64,000 nt of DNA from Sycon ciliatum (GCF_964019385.1 NC_088643.1:1146855-1210854); one strand, 5' to 3'. Numbered from the stretch's first letter, positions 49,930 to 60,338 are shown. Notes: generated by a model not told the origin, from the sequence alone. Program-made: numbers and translations.

Positions 49930-51382
49930 GTGAGGTTTTGCATTCCGAAATTCGGCAAAAAGATTCGGCACGCGGGAGCGAGGTCGAAAATGCACACGAA
50001 GATTCGGCATGTTTGTTCGGAAAAAGCTCACTTTGCCGAAAATATGTTTCGGATGAATTTTCTTGTAGAAGAGCGCTAGCGCGTGATTTATTCAAAGAGG
50101 TTTCTTATCTCGGCATCGCTTCGCAGACGTCTTGGGCGATATCAGCATCGCCAGCTACCTCTGATTGCTCCTCTCCACTGCCTGTCTAGTCTCTATCGCC
50201 TGGAGTGTTCACGATCACACCGTCATCTGTGTGGCTGAAAAGGCTATGGCGATACGCATAAAATTTGACTTGGCCATGGAGTTGGTTTTTCTGAGGCGAC
50301 TGAGGAGGCAGGTTTGGCCCTCGACTCTTTGGGCGATCAAAGTTCGTTGGAATCAGCAAGAAAGGGAGCACGGGACAGGACGTTGCTGATGCTGGGGCTC
50401 ACGAAATGAAAACACATGGGCCTCAACCAGCGAAAACAGCCCTTAGGGTCAACATTTTCAAAATTCCTTTTTGGTTAGAAATTTGTTGAACCACATCTAC
50501 TGAAGGACCTCAGCCAAGAAAAAGTTCAATATTCCGATTCTAAACGGGTGTATACACCAATATACAATATGTACAAATTGGTGCAATGTATGTATACAAT
50601 GTATGTGTACAATGAATATTCAGCATTCGAAGGTGGGTGGGCAGCTTGAATACTTTTGAAATAGTGAAGTAAGCAGCTATAATGACAAAGAATAGCTAAT
50701 GAGTGCGGAGAGATGATCGACATATTCGCAGCTTCATCCTGCGTGGAGTCGTTCCGCAATCTCGTCTTCCAATTCTTCCTCCGCAGCTGAAGACACGACG
50801 TCGCTGCCGTCACTAGCCCCAGACTCAGAATTTATCTCAGGTGACGACTCCTCATCTTCCGACTCTGACGAGTCATAGGCCACCTTGAGCCGCATCGCAG
50901 CAGGAGATGACGGCTGCGATCCGCCTCGCTGTCGACATCGATGTCGGAACCAAAGAACGTTTCATCCTCATTCTGAACTTCAGCGGCTACTTCAGCATCC
51001 CACTCCCCACCAGGCTCGAGCTAGTTGTAGACAATGACTGCCGTGTGTGCTCTGCGAACAGCTCTGGCGTCCGCAGCCATCGCAACAAGATCAAGGAACA
51101 CTGGACTCGCCACTCGACACCTCTTCAACTTCAAAATAAATTACTTCAACTTCAAGCAAAGAGTTCAAATCAAGAAGTCGTAGCGCGATCAAAAAATCGT
51201 TGAACGTCACAAATCGACCTTTTTCTCGAAAAAATTACGAAATCTCTAAGGGTCGTTTTCGCTGATTGCGGCTCACATCATTTTCGACTTGCAAAACAAA
51301 CGTTGGTGCGAAAATTCGACATTTTGATGTTCGACAAATGACCGAAGAATGCCGAACCGAAATTCGGAATGCAAAACCTCAC
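49930..51382. mobile_element. Nested TIR element (1.45 kb), TA target duplication
   Basis: Ends GTGAGGTTTTGCATTCCGAA and its reverse complement, with TA on each side (49928-49929 and 51383-51384). The AAATTCGG and CGAAAAAT-type motifs repeat inside both ends. An acidic minus-strand coding remnant lies near the middle. Confidence 0.75.
50715..50960 (-). pseudogene. Acidic N-terminal remnant, possibly of a transposase
   Basis: On the minus strand one frame reads YDSSESEDEESSPEINSESG, ASDGSDVVSSAAEEELEDEI, then AERLHAG before a stop. Acidic Ser/Glu/Asp N-termini of this sort occur in piggyBac-family transposases, but also in unrelated nuclear proteins. The rest of such a protein is not found. 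Confidence 0.3.
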
Positions 51383-51934
51383 TATTGTCCACCGTGTATC
51401 GACTACTAGTATCGCATTTCTATCTTTAATTTACCATGGTGCCCTGTTTCATCTGATCGTGTCTACAATAAAATTAGACACAAGACCATCCGAAAAAGTA
51501 TTTCTGTACACCATTTTCTTTCCTTTTTATTGGTGCTGAAACTAGCATTAATGCTGCAAACGAGCACTCAACCTAGCATTAGCAACCAAAATAACTAGCA
51601 TTGCCAAAAGCATTTTTGCCCAAAAAAACTAGCATTAGCCGCTGAGGCCTAGCCAAGACCAGCACGTCGATGGATAATTTTGTTGCTAAAATCTCTGCTC
51701 AATTATAGGTTTCATGTATATCCTGCTGGTTTGTCTCCTCCTTTGCCTTCTTTGCCTCTTATTTGTATTCTTTTATCTGTTTTACTGCTGTGGTTGGCTT
51801 TCACCCTTGTCTCAGTTTTATTGGCCGTCATCATGATGTGCCATGAGATAATGATATAAATAGTTACAAAATAGTTACAAACTGCAGATGCCAGGGAGAT
51901 TTTTGTCCCACGCACTCCGTATGTGCTTTACATG

Positions 51935-52110
51935 TGTGTATCACGTGATAGCGACCTGTGGGGATAGGAGAAGTCCTGCGGCGCATCATTGGTAAATCCA
52001 TGAAGACACTCCTCATGGATGACATCACTACCGCTGCTGGGGCGTCCCAACTTTGTGCAGGACACCCGCAGGAAGTGAAGCGGTTATCCATGCCCTGAGA
52101 CAAGTTTTCA
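51935..52110 (+). pseudogene. RLE-type RT fragment (palm entry)
   Basis: Reads GIGEVLRRIIGKSMKTLLMD, then DITTAAGASQLCAGHPQE and, after a frameshift, EAVIHALRQVF. It matches GIGEVARRIVGKAILTV...AAGTLQLCAGQECGIEAAIHAM of the element at 26713-30634. Confidence 0.8.
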
Positions 52111-52235
52111 CCTCCTTCTTATCTAGCCGCCGACCGCTGGTACTCAGTTCCGGCATCGGTCCGCCTTGCTGCTTCACCGAGCCAATTTCGTAACGCAATC
52201 CTGGATTGGCTAGGGTACCCCGTAAGGAGACCATA
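52110..52235 (+). pseudogene. LINE C-terminal tail fragment
   Basis: Reads SYLAADRWYSVPASVRLAAS, PSQFRNAILDWLG, a (W)-x-S-(L/V)PASVR-type ending of CR1/Jockey RTs. It abuts the RLE-type fragment directly, so two unrelated fragments are joined. Confidence 0.45.
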
Positions 52236-52969
52236 GGTCTGTGGGGACTGCCCTAGAGAAATATGAATAAATACTTAGTATTGAGATGGCATGAAACTTT
52301 AAGTTGTGACTGATCAAGCCATCTGTTGTTCTGACTAGTGTGTAAATACTTTAGTATATATAATATACCTGCCATGAAAAAAAATTAATAATAATAATGA
52401 TGACAACAAACAGGAAGAAGAAGCACAATCAACAAGAGAACCGACAAGTTAGAGAGCTCTGCATAACGCAAACAGCAAAGGCGATACCAACCACGAGAGT
52501 GCTAAACTTCTATGAACAGGAGCGGAATACTCAATCCGGGGACAGAACTGCTTCGTCATTCGTAGACTCATCAGCGCAGCAAAGAGAAAATGAGACCGGA
52601 CCTGATTTGAATTGAAAATACAATTTTCAAAGCCAGATTTAAACCAGGCCCGAACGTACCTTGCCAGAGTGCTCAAACAGAAAAGTCAGTGAGCTATGCA
52701 TAACGCAAACAGCAAAGGCACTACCTGCATGAGGGTGGTCAACTACTAAAAGAGCAGGAGTGAAATCCTTATTTGGTGGAGAGAACTGTTTCGCTCTTTG
52801 TGGACTAATCAGTGCAGCACAAAGAAAATGAGATCAACCCTGACAGTAATGAACAATACAATTTGCAAAGCCAGATTTAAACCAGTCCCGAACGTTAGGA
52901 AATTAGAGGCCACATGCCTCGTACTGCTCTTTTCTCTCCCAAACTCAACACTTGCAAGCCAGATACGAA

Positions 52970-53065
52970 AGAAAGAAAAATCATCAGTCACACCACCTCG
53001 ATTCGAACCAGGGACCTTGCTATTCGCGAGCAATGCTCTAACCAACTGAGCTACTGTATGACTCT
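52970..53065 (-). mobile_element. tRNA-derived SINE (group B), copy 1
   Basis: The minus strand reads CAGTAGCTCAGTTGGTTAGA (A box), GCATTGCTCGCGAATAGCAA, GGTCCCTGGTTCGAATCGAG (B box), then GGTGTGACTGATGATTTTTC. Confidence 0.75.
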
Positions 53066-53334
53066 TATCCGCAGTAATGGCAAATTCTCTATCCTTCTGC
53101 GATCAATCAATATCTGGCTTGCATCATACTGGTAACTCACACCACTCTTGAAGGCCCTCGGCCATTCGCTTGATATCATGGGGAGCACATCAAACTATGT
53201 CCACTGTGAGCAAACACAAAATTAATTGCAATCTCAAAATTTTAAGTTGGACTTCACGGAGATTTTTACAGTATTAGGAAATTAGAGGTCACATGCCTCG
53301 TACTGCTCTTTTCTCTCCGAAAGTCAACACTTGC

Positions 53335-53415
53335 AAGCCAGATACGAAAGAAAGAAAAATCATCAGTCACACCATCGCGACTCGAACCAGGGACCTTGCT
53401 ATTTGCGAGCAATAA
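53335..53415 (-). mobile_element. tRNA-derived SINE (group B), copy 2, 5' truncated
   Basis: The minus strand reads ATTGCTCGCAAATAGCAAGG, TCCCTGGTTCGAGTCGCGAT, then the same TGTGACTGATGATTTTTCTT body as copy 1. The flank AGGAAATTAGAGGTCACATG also matches copy 1 (52898). Confidence 0.75.
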
Positions 53416-53507
53416 ATGCAAAAAAATGATGTGAGTTGTCAGTAAGATGCAAGCCAGATATTTATCAAGTTGATCAAAAAAGGAGAGATTTGCCATTATT
53501 GTGGATA

Positions 53508-53580
53508 AGAGTAATACTGTAGCTCAGTTGGTTAGAGCGAATAGCAAGGTCCCTGGTTCGAGTCGTGGTGGTATGACTGA
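53508..53580 (+). mobile_element. tRNA-derived SINE (group B), copy 3, plus strand
   Basis: Reads TGTAGCTCAGTTGGTTAGAG, CGAATAGCAAGGTCCCTGGT, TCGAGTCGTGGTGGTATGAC. The anticodon stem region is deleted, so it is not a tRNA gene. Confidence 0.7.
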
Positions 53581-54112
53581 TAGCTTGTTGGTTAGTACAA
53601 ATACTCGTTGGTTGGTTAGAGTAATTGTTTCTTAACCCAGAAAAAGGTCGATTTGCAAAAATGGGTCATTTTGAATTTTCCATACCATCCATTGACAAAC
53701 GGCGTACATAAGGAAATAGATACAGTTAAAGAGTATTCGATAGCTTGTTCGTTAGTTACAGTAATCGTTTGTTCCCTAGAAAAAAGTGCAACATGCAAAA
53801 AATAGGGGCGACGCCCACTCCGACACCATCTTGCCATTATGAACCACTGGCTGCCCTTGCACATAATAGCTGTTCCTGGCTCCCTGGGTGGACCATTTTT
53901 TTCTCTATATATTGGCAGGGGCGTCACACACGGTACAACCAGTATGACCATGGTCGTACCACTTTTCGTCCAGAGGATGGTCCACCCAGAGCGCCCGATG
54001 GGTGCTAAAGCGTGCCCTGCTGGCCAAAACATCCACGTGGGACACCCCCGGTCCCCCCCCCCGGACGTACCACTCCCCAATGCCTTGTGACACCCCTGAT
54101 TGTAAAGTACAG

Positions 54113-54545
54113 TCTAGTAACACCCTCATTTCACAGTTGATGACAGTTGATAATTGATAATTGATAAAAATTCTATATCTTGCGACGCAAGCAGTTAGCA
54201 ACTGTAGCATTTTGCTCCATGTCGAGTTGATTCAAGCGTCGCACCCATGTCAGTGAGCGTCTACGACTCCGGCTGTACTCAGCATTTGTCCTGCCAGTTC
54301 TCGTGTATAACTCGGGAACATGCTTTGGTCAAAGAGTCAAGATGGCGCCTGTTTGGTCAGATTTTGCGACAAACCGCCACCATTCCAGCAGCAATGACTA
54401 AGAACCTCTATTTCACGGCTGCAGCCAATGGTGGATGGCGTGGTCGTCCTCGCAATACACTGCCAACTGTTCTTCATGCCGACATCACTCGGGCTGGACA
54501 AGCTAGCCTCTGGAATGCGTCAGACTTGGATCATGTATTTTTACA
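54113..54545 (+). pseudogene. LINE C-terminal fragment, tandem copy 1 with internal deletion
   Basis: Same sequence as 54546-55167, but lacking about 140 bp between CTCGGGAACATG and CTTTGGTCAAAG. It keeps VKESRWRLFGQILRQTATIP, AAMTKNLYF and GGWRGRPRNTLPTVLHADIT. Confidence 0.75.
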
Positions 54546-55167
54546 AACTCTGCACACCCTCACTTGACAGTTGATGACAGTTGATAATTGATAATTGATA
54601 AAATTCTATATTGTGCGACGCAAGCAGTTAGCAACTGCAGCGCTTCGCTCTATGTTGAGTTGATTCAAGCGTCGCACCCATGTCAGTGAGCGTCTACTCC
54701 GGCTGTACTCAGCATTTGTCCTGCCAGTTCTCGTGTATAACTCGGGAACATGGGGCCTGGCATCAACAGTATCTGCCCGCCTTGATGCCTTCCATCGTGA
54801 GCAGTTGAGATCTCTGCTTGGCATCCAATGGGCACAGAGAATCTCCAACAATGCCCTGTATGAGAGATGCAGGACACCAAAATTCATTGCTTTGGTCAAA
54901 GAGTCAAGATGGCGCCTGTTTGGTCACATTTTGCGACAAGCCGCCACCATTCCAGCAGCAATGACCAAGAACCTCTATTTCACGGCTGCAGCCAATGGTG
55001 GATGGCGTGGTCGTCCTCGCAATACACTGCCAACTGTTCTTCATGCCGACATCACTCGGGCTGGACAAGGTAGCCTCTCGAATGCGTCAGACTTGGATCA
55101 TCTACGTGAAATTGCCAAGGATCGGCCTCAATGGCAACAGATCTGCAAGAGGATTTGCCAAGTGTAA
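54546..55167 (+). pseudogene. LINE RT C-terminal fragment, tandem copy 2
   Basis: After a TTGATAATTGATAATTGATA stretch the frame reads VLPVLVYNSGTWGLASTVSA, RLDAFHREQLRSLLGIQW, VKESRWRLFGHILRQAATIP, GRPRNTLPTVLHADI, and ends RPQWQQICKRICQV. This is the post-RT region (LLYGSETW..., FHR-x-x-LR, R-x-x-GH-x-LR) of CR1/L2-type LINEs. No RT active site is included. Confidence 0.75.
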
Positions 55168-55169
55168 TA

Positions 55170-55600
55170 TCTACAGGTAACACTAAGAAAGAAATACCAT
55201 TTGTCAACGAAAAGATTCAACGTCAATTTTAATATCGTCGTATCCCTCCAATATCATCTTAACACTCCAATACCATCATTTTATTGGCAATGACTGAAAC
55301 ATTCAGTTGATGACCTATGACTGAAACAATATCATCTTTAATATTACTGCAATATCATTTTATCACTAATGAATGAAACATTAATTTTCTCATCTCAGCC
55401 ACCGGAATGTGAATTCCTGTTCATGTGTTTTAGCTAACATAGTAGGCAGAGTACATTATACCTTCACCACCTAAGCACATACGCTTCTCTTTGTTTTTAT
55501 TTTGTTCGACACCTCTGTTTGACACCATTTGATGCTGTGTCCCTTCCTCAGCATAAGCGAAAGTGTGGATCATTGATCGACTCTAACGGGAACATACAAA
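55170..55600. other. AT-rich non-coding stretch
   Basis: Repeated CAATATCATC/TTTAATAT motifs at 55225-55380 and no gene. Confidence 0.5.
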
Positions 55601-55604
55601 TACA

Positions 55605-55985
55605 TAATAAAATTTGGACTCAGATGGAGAGCCAAGGTTTAATTTATACAAAAGAGAAAGACCAAGGAACTACAAGTTACGCTATACTGTCCACTAACAC
55701 CACCAGTTACTAAACAATCAGCTCATGCGATAACATTGCACGACACTGACCGACGGTACTGACGTTCTACAACTAACTGGCTAATAGCTCTAGCACATCT
55801 TGGTTGCGCACTCCAACAGCCTTCCAACTTGGAAGTTTCTAAGTAAAAGAAATAACATAAATAACATGCAATGTTATCGCATGAGCTGATTGTTTAGTAA
55901 CTGGTGGTGTTAGGGGAAAGTAAAGCGTAACTTGCAGTTCCTTGGTCTTTCTCTTTTGTACTATAAAATTTAATAATAATAAATA
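55605..55985. repeat. Repeat family R1, copy 3, arranged as an inverted pair
   Basis: The plus-strand copy (55615-55830) matches 20690-20910. Then CATGCAATGTTATCGCATGA...CTATAAAATTTAATA (55865-55975) is the inverse of 55630-55740. Confidence 0.75.
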
Positions 55986-56204
55986 ACAAATATTCACTGG
56001 TTTGAGGGAAAGACACAAACGGGAAAATTCTGAAGAAAAATAATAAATGATAAAAGTTATATGACTTGGGGCTTCCCGTGTGCTAGTTTGTACGTGAAGT
56101 GTGTGGGTACAGTGAAGGCGGAGTCCCACCCGCCTGTGTGGATTCTCAGAAAGTGTGAGTTACAAAGTCTGAAGAAAATGTTGAACGGTCTCTGCTGGGA
56201 TGAC

Positions 56205-56335
56205 GACTACACCATAGCTAAGTGGTTAGAGCACCGCTGGCTACAAACGAGGGTCCCTGGTTTGAGTCCTGGTGGTGACAATCGATTTCTTCTTCAGACT
56301 TTTCCCGTTTGGGTCTTTCCCTCAAACCTGTGAAA
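56205..56335 (+). mobile_element. tRNA-derived SINE (group A), full head and body
   Basis: CACCATAGCTAAGTGGTTAG (A box), AGCACCGCTGGCTACAAACG, AGGGTCCCTGGTTTGAGTCC (B box with one change), then the body TTCTTCAGACTTTTCCCGTT and TCCCTCAAACCTGTGAAAAT. The body fragment at 55998-56030 (minus) lies 180 bp away. Confidence 0.75.
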
Positions 56336-56344
56336 ATAATGAAT

Positions 56345-56532
56345 ACATACTCATAAAAAGGACACACTTCAGGCTCATTACAAACATCTTGAAAGTTTTT
56401 GTCTTCGCAAGTATACTTTCAAGCCTTCTCGTCAGGTGAAATACAGGCTTGAAAGTATACTTGTGAAGACAAAAACTTTCAAAATGTTTGTAATTAGCCT
56501 GAAGTGTGTCCTTTTTATGAGTATTATCGCAT
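56345..56532. mobile_element. Fold-back element, arms about 85 bp
   Basis: ATACTCATAAAAAGGACACA...CTTGAAAGTATACTTG and its inverse are separated by only about 15 bp (CCTTCTCGTCAGGTGAAATA). The minus strand of the centre reads CCTGACGAGAAGGCTTGAAA, with the CUGACGA and GAAA boxes of a hammerhead core, but stem II is too short to fold well. Confidence 0.7.
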
Positions 56533-56657
56533 TTTGTCTCAGAGGAAACTGTTTATAAACAATATACTGATTTTCCGACCCATGGTGATACATTATCAAT
56601 TTTCACTGTAGTTTATGTAAGAATGGTGTATCCTGTCCTCTTCTTTGCTCCTTTCAG

Positions 56658-56759
56658 TTGCACACGGCTCATCATCGCGTCAGATCATAAATACCCAGAT
56701 TTACTCTACGGAACTGGGAGGTGCTATGTATAGTTCAGGACGGGCACCCGATCAACCTG
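56658..56759 (+). pseudogene. Decayed TAZ1-like exon, paralogue of 25481-25579
   Basis: It is flanked by TTGCTCCTTTCAG and a GTTAGT donor, in the same phases (1 and 1), with the same upstream AGAATGGTGTATCCTG. It encodes AHGSSSRQIINTQIYSTELG, GAMYSSGRAPDQP. AH-x-SSRQII matches CBP/p300 TAZ1 even better than the 25-kb copy, but every Cys ligand is gone (Cys to Gly after AH, none later). It cannot bind zinc as TAZ1 does. The open frame and splice sites survive. Confidence 0.6.
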
Positions 56760-56969
56760 GTTAGTTGCTCTTGTGTTAATGATACTTTAAAAGGGTAGAT
56801 GGATCTCGTCTGATTGTGGATGACTAAACTGCATTCTGTCCATTCTTGGATGACCATGCAAATAGTGATGTTGTGGGGTTTCCACAATTCAACTGGCATT
56901 TAGGTGTGCATTGAGGAGCTAGACGTTGTAGGAATTGTACAAGAAAACAATACACCGGAATCTTTTGCC

Positions 56970-57230
56970 ATACACTGTACTATGTGCATGTATATGCTAC
57001 CATAGCTGGCACACACGTGCACAGGAACAAATATGCTGAATCCTGGCTATGCCTGACGCACTACGTCACTTTGCGTTGTTTGATGACACACACCTTCTGC
57101 TTGACTTTGGAACAAATCCCATTGCGCTCTCATTGCCACTGGCGGGTACTGTATCCCTCACTGTACCTGTTCTCTGGTTTAAACACCAAATGACTCTTGT
57201 GACTGAGCTACAGAGCTATATTGTTTTGTA
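56970..57230. repeat. Segmental duplication, copy 1
   Basis: TATATGCTACCATAGCTGGC...GAATCCTGGCTATGCCTGAC...CATTGCGCTCTCATTGCCACTG matches 63690-63945. The duplication continues into the linker exon on both copies. Confidence 0.85.
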
Positions 57231-57567
57231 CAAATGTTCTGAATGGCGTGAACCCAACACCGGGCATGGTAAATGGACTAAACCCAGCAACAGCTGCTGC
57301 CCCCATGATCCAAGTAAACCAAGGCACGGGAATGTTGCCTCCGCCTGGGAATGGTGTTGGTGTTGGTGCCGGATTTGCTGGTGCAACGCCGCTGCCTGGT
57401 GCTTCTAATCTCGGTTTTATTGGTTTGGCTCCTCCAGGTTGTGATACACGTGGTGGTAGTCCTGGCCTGGCTCCCACTGCTGCGTTGCCTAGAAGTCATG
57501 TATATGCTGGCAATATGCAACAGCCAGGTGCTCACCCCACGGCCAACAATGAGTATATCAAGCAAAT
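57221..57567 (+). CDS. Gly/Pro/Asn-rich linker exon of a CBP/p300-like gene (tentative)
   Basis: An open frame from about 57221 to a GTAAGT donor at 57568 encodes TNVLNGVNPTPGMVNGLNPA, TAAAPMIQVNQGTGMLPPPG, NGVGVGAGFAGATPLPGASN and MQQPGAHPTANNEYIK. Low-complexity Gly/Pro/Asn/Gln sequence is what lies between TAZ1 and KIX in CBP/p300, and this exon lies just downstream of a TAZ1-like exon on the same strand. Composition alone does not prove it. The acceptor is probably CTACAG at 57212. Confidence 0.5.
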
Positions 57568-58015
57568 GTAAGTTTTCCATTGTTAACTATGTTTCTGCTT
57601 GTCTGTGCATCTCTTTCTACTTCTCCTGTGAACTAAACTTTGCCTTCTTTCTGAGTAATGAGCATATGCAGATGTTTCTCTGTTTATTTTGCAAACGAAG
57701 CACATTTAACACCGGGCTTATCCTGTGTAGTGCCAAACTCATCTTCTTACTTTGAGCACTGCTGGCTCGCCTATTTCGTGTGAGAGTCATAGTGCTCTGG
57801 GTTGTTTTCTAACCTCACACTTCTATCCTGAACACCTTTTGTGTTTGAGTTTGGAGAGGCAAGCACCCTGTATCGTTTTCTCTGAGAAATCTCACTCGCT
57901 AACAGCTTTGTACAATGGTTGTACGAGTGTTGACGCTACTGCTGCTCCTGTGATGTTTTCTCTGGGTGTGATGCTTTGGGTACTGTAATTTATCGATCTA
58001 GTCATTGTTGCAAGT

Positions 58016-58560
58016 GTGTCCACCTGTGGCGAATCAGCCTTGGCATGAGAGTTATCTCATTGCTAGGCATGGAACCACAGAAGATGATATCATAGCTGAC
58101 ACACAGAGTCACACACACAGCAGCTTCGTGTGCACAGATACTAAATTAGTGGACGTCGTCATCTTCTTCCCGCTGATCTCAAATGTACTATGACGTGCTA
58201 TTTCGCCTGATGGTATGTAGTGTAATACTAGTTGCATTGCCTTGTTGTACTGGTCTGATGTCAGGCAGCACAAGCCGTGGTGGGGTGCGTCAACACTGTA
58301 TCCCAGGGGCATGTGTCAATTGCAACATAGGCTCTAAAGGTGAACGGTTGTCCTTAGCTGAAGAGGTTTGTGTGGACATCTGTTTTCATCTGTGCCCAAT
58401 GACATTTACTGCGCAAGTAACTACCGACTCTTGTCTTTTCTGAAATGTTTTCTCTTCAGAGTTCAAAAGTCCGCCATGTCTAATCCTGGTCTACCTGATT
58501 GGCTTTGCCAGAAGATTGCCCGGTTTTGCATGCAAACGGAATACTATTACTTTAAGGTGA
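58016..58560 (+). CDS. Possible downstream exons of the 57-kb gene
   Basis: Two short candidates. At about 58016-58165, CPPVANQPWHESYLIARHGT follows an AG. At 58461-58556, QKSAMSNPGLPDWLCQKIAR and FCMQTEYYYFK lie between TCTTCAG and a GTGAGT donor. In CBP/p300 a KIX domain starting with a WHE motif would follow the linker. The WHE match and helix-like second peptide are compatible, but I cannot align them convincingly. Confidence 0.25.
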
Positions 58561-58897
58561 GTTATGTAAAGTTTCTTTGTCAAAACGTGGATCTGTTTGT
58601 TTATACTTCATGCTTGTTCACATCTATCCACTGCTGTTATGTGATTTAGTCTGATCGTGCACATTTCACACCACACCAGGAAATTGTATAGACCTTGGAG
58701 AGAATGCCGCATGCGCAAGTAAAAGCAATGTGCACCTCGGGACTCTTAGGGAAGCCCTGGGTAGAAGTCTCCAGGATCTCAGAATGTGCAGGTATCAGAA
58801 AGAAACAACCCCCGTTAGCTGTTGATATGCAGCGATGAATACCTCATGATCATTAAGAGAGGAGAAAAAAGTGGTGGATATCATGCAACTGCATTGT

Positions 58898-59254
58898 AAA
58901 TAAAAGGGGGTTTGTGAACTGACAACCGCTCTATTCAGTTGCTATTCACTCTTTAGATGAAAATTCTTTTATTAATGATGTTGAAAAACTATTGACGTTT
59001 CGGGCCAGTCACCCATCGTCAGGACAATGTACAAGGAGCAAACCTGGCCTTTTATAACGAAAGCAAGCGAGATCGTATGTAAAAACCACACAATAGTCGT
59101 ATGCAATGGAGTGTCGGAATTTGCATGTACAACCGACAAGGAGAAATGCGCTGAAAGAGTGGGTATGCAAAGACTGGGTATGGATTTTCATCTAAAGAGT
59201 GAATAGCAACTAAATAGAGCAGTTGTCAGTTGACAAACCCCCTTTTATTTTTAA
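58898..59254. mobile_element. Fold-back element with arms of about 65-75 bp and a hammerhead-like core
   Basis: AAATAAAAGGGGGTTTGTGA...CACTCTTTAGATGAAAAT (58898-58962) and its inverse (59178-59254) enclose about 215 bp. No protein is coded. Confidence 0.75.
58993..59023 (-). ncRNA. Hammerhead-like motif
   Basis: The minus strand reads CCTGACGA, TGGGTGACTGGCCC, GAAACGTC: CUGACGA box, a stem II that can pair GGG with CCC, then GAAAC and GTC. Minimal hammerheads with a tiny stem III (AC-GU) of this form are known from Penelope-like elements. Stem I was not verified. Confidence 0.5.
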
Positions 59255-59559
59255 GAGAGGATAAAGAATCTTAAATATAGAAGCATCCAATGACAAGGAC
59301 GAACCAAAAAGAAGTGAGAAAGAGACCTGGCCGGTTATGCCTTAGTATCCCTGGTCAAGTTTTCTGGAGAAGAGCAAATAGGTGAGATTGTGGACAAAAT
59401 GAGGCAACACCCAACTCAACCCTCGTCATTTGTAAAACAAAAAAAGCTCATCATTTCAATTGCATCCAGTATCACATAGATTTCTCCTTTACTCAGTTTG
59501 TGTGGTCAATACATTTCACTTACTTCGAACATAAATGATATCCTACCACTAAACCTACC

Positions 59560-59862
59560 TGGCTGATGATCCGGAGGAGCGTATTTCCTAGCATGGAGAA
59601 ATGCGAAGTCACTTGGATCACGGCTAGGCCCAGCGCAAGATGTCCAAGAAAGAAAGGCCCTAGCAACCCAGGCATTCTGTTCGTTGTACGCACTCTCCCA
59701 GCATCAATCTACCTCATTCCTGCTTAGAGTTGTGCTGTACAGTTTGTATGTGAAGACAGTGCTGCTCTACCATTGTGTGACATGGGGCCTCACAGATGCT
59801 ATCATCAGAGGGATCGACACCTTTCATTGAAGGCATATGAGAGCAATGGCTAGCGTTAAAGG
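59560..59862 (+). pseudogene. LINE RT C-terminal fragment
   Basis: With small shifts it reads YLGAFL-like start, AWRNAKSLGSRLGPAQDVQE, RKALATQAFCSLYALSQHQS, RVVLYSLYVKTVLLYHCVTW, GLTDAIIRGIDTFH, RHMRAMA. The YVKTVLLY-x-C-x-TW...F motif is the usual post-RT block of LINEs. It is interrupted by a MITE at 59858. Confidence 0.7.
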
Positions 59863-60338
59863 GGAAGTATACCCTAAAATCAAAGTTTCACCAGTTGTAG
59901 TCTTCGGGGTGCTGAGTCGGATGTTCTTGGTCCGAGAAAGCGGAGAAGCTCCCTTCCTCCTTTATTCCAAATCGAATTCACCACTTCCACCAAAACAGGG
60001 TGACTGTGCCCCCCCCCTACAAGATTGGGATTTGTATGCAAAATGTCACTAAAAGCGGCATTTTGTTCTTATAAAAGCACGGATGATCAAGATTGGCCCG
60101 TATGTTGTAGTTTTTTGCACCCCGGTTGAGTGAGCGGCCACGTGCTCGTGCGTACACCAGCCACCTGGTCACCGTGCCTACAGGCTACAGCTTTCAAACC
60201 AAGATTTAACTCAAAGGTTCAGCGGTTCAACTCGTGTGACAGGAACGCTGTAAAAGCTGTAGCCTGTAAGACCATTCGACTCAGCACCCCAAAGACTACA
60301 AGTGGTGACCAATTGATGTTAGGGTATACTTCCCCTTT
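59858..60338. mobile_element. MITE with AAAGGGGAAGTATACCCTAA ends
   Basis: The inverted ends continue inward for about 70 bp (AGTTGTAGTCTTCGGGGTGC versus GCACCCCAAAGACTACAAG). Length is about 480 bp. It has no coding capacity, and the target duplication is unclear. Confidence 0.75.

Larger units (their letters stand above)
49068..51648. mobile_element. TIR element (2.58 kb) with CTAG at both sides and a second TIR element nested inside
   Basis: Ends GCCTCAGCGGCTAATGCTAG and its reverse complement, each flanked by CTAG (49064-49067 and 51649-51652). CTAG may be the duplication or part of the TIR. Subterminal CTAGCATT repeats run about 100 bp inward on both sides. No transposase is recognised. 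Confidence 0.75.

Noticed and set aside
53508..53580. tRNA gene near 53.5 kb
   Set aside because: The anticodon arm is deleted, and two minus-strand relatives with a common body identify a SINE family.
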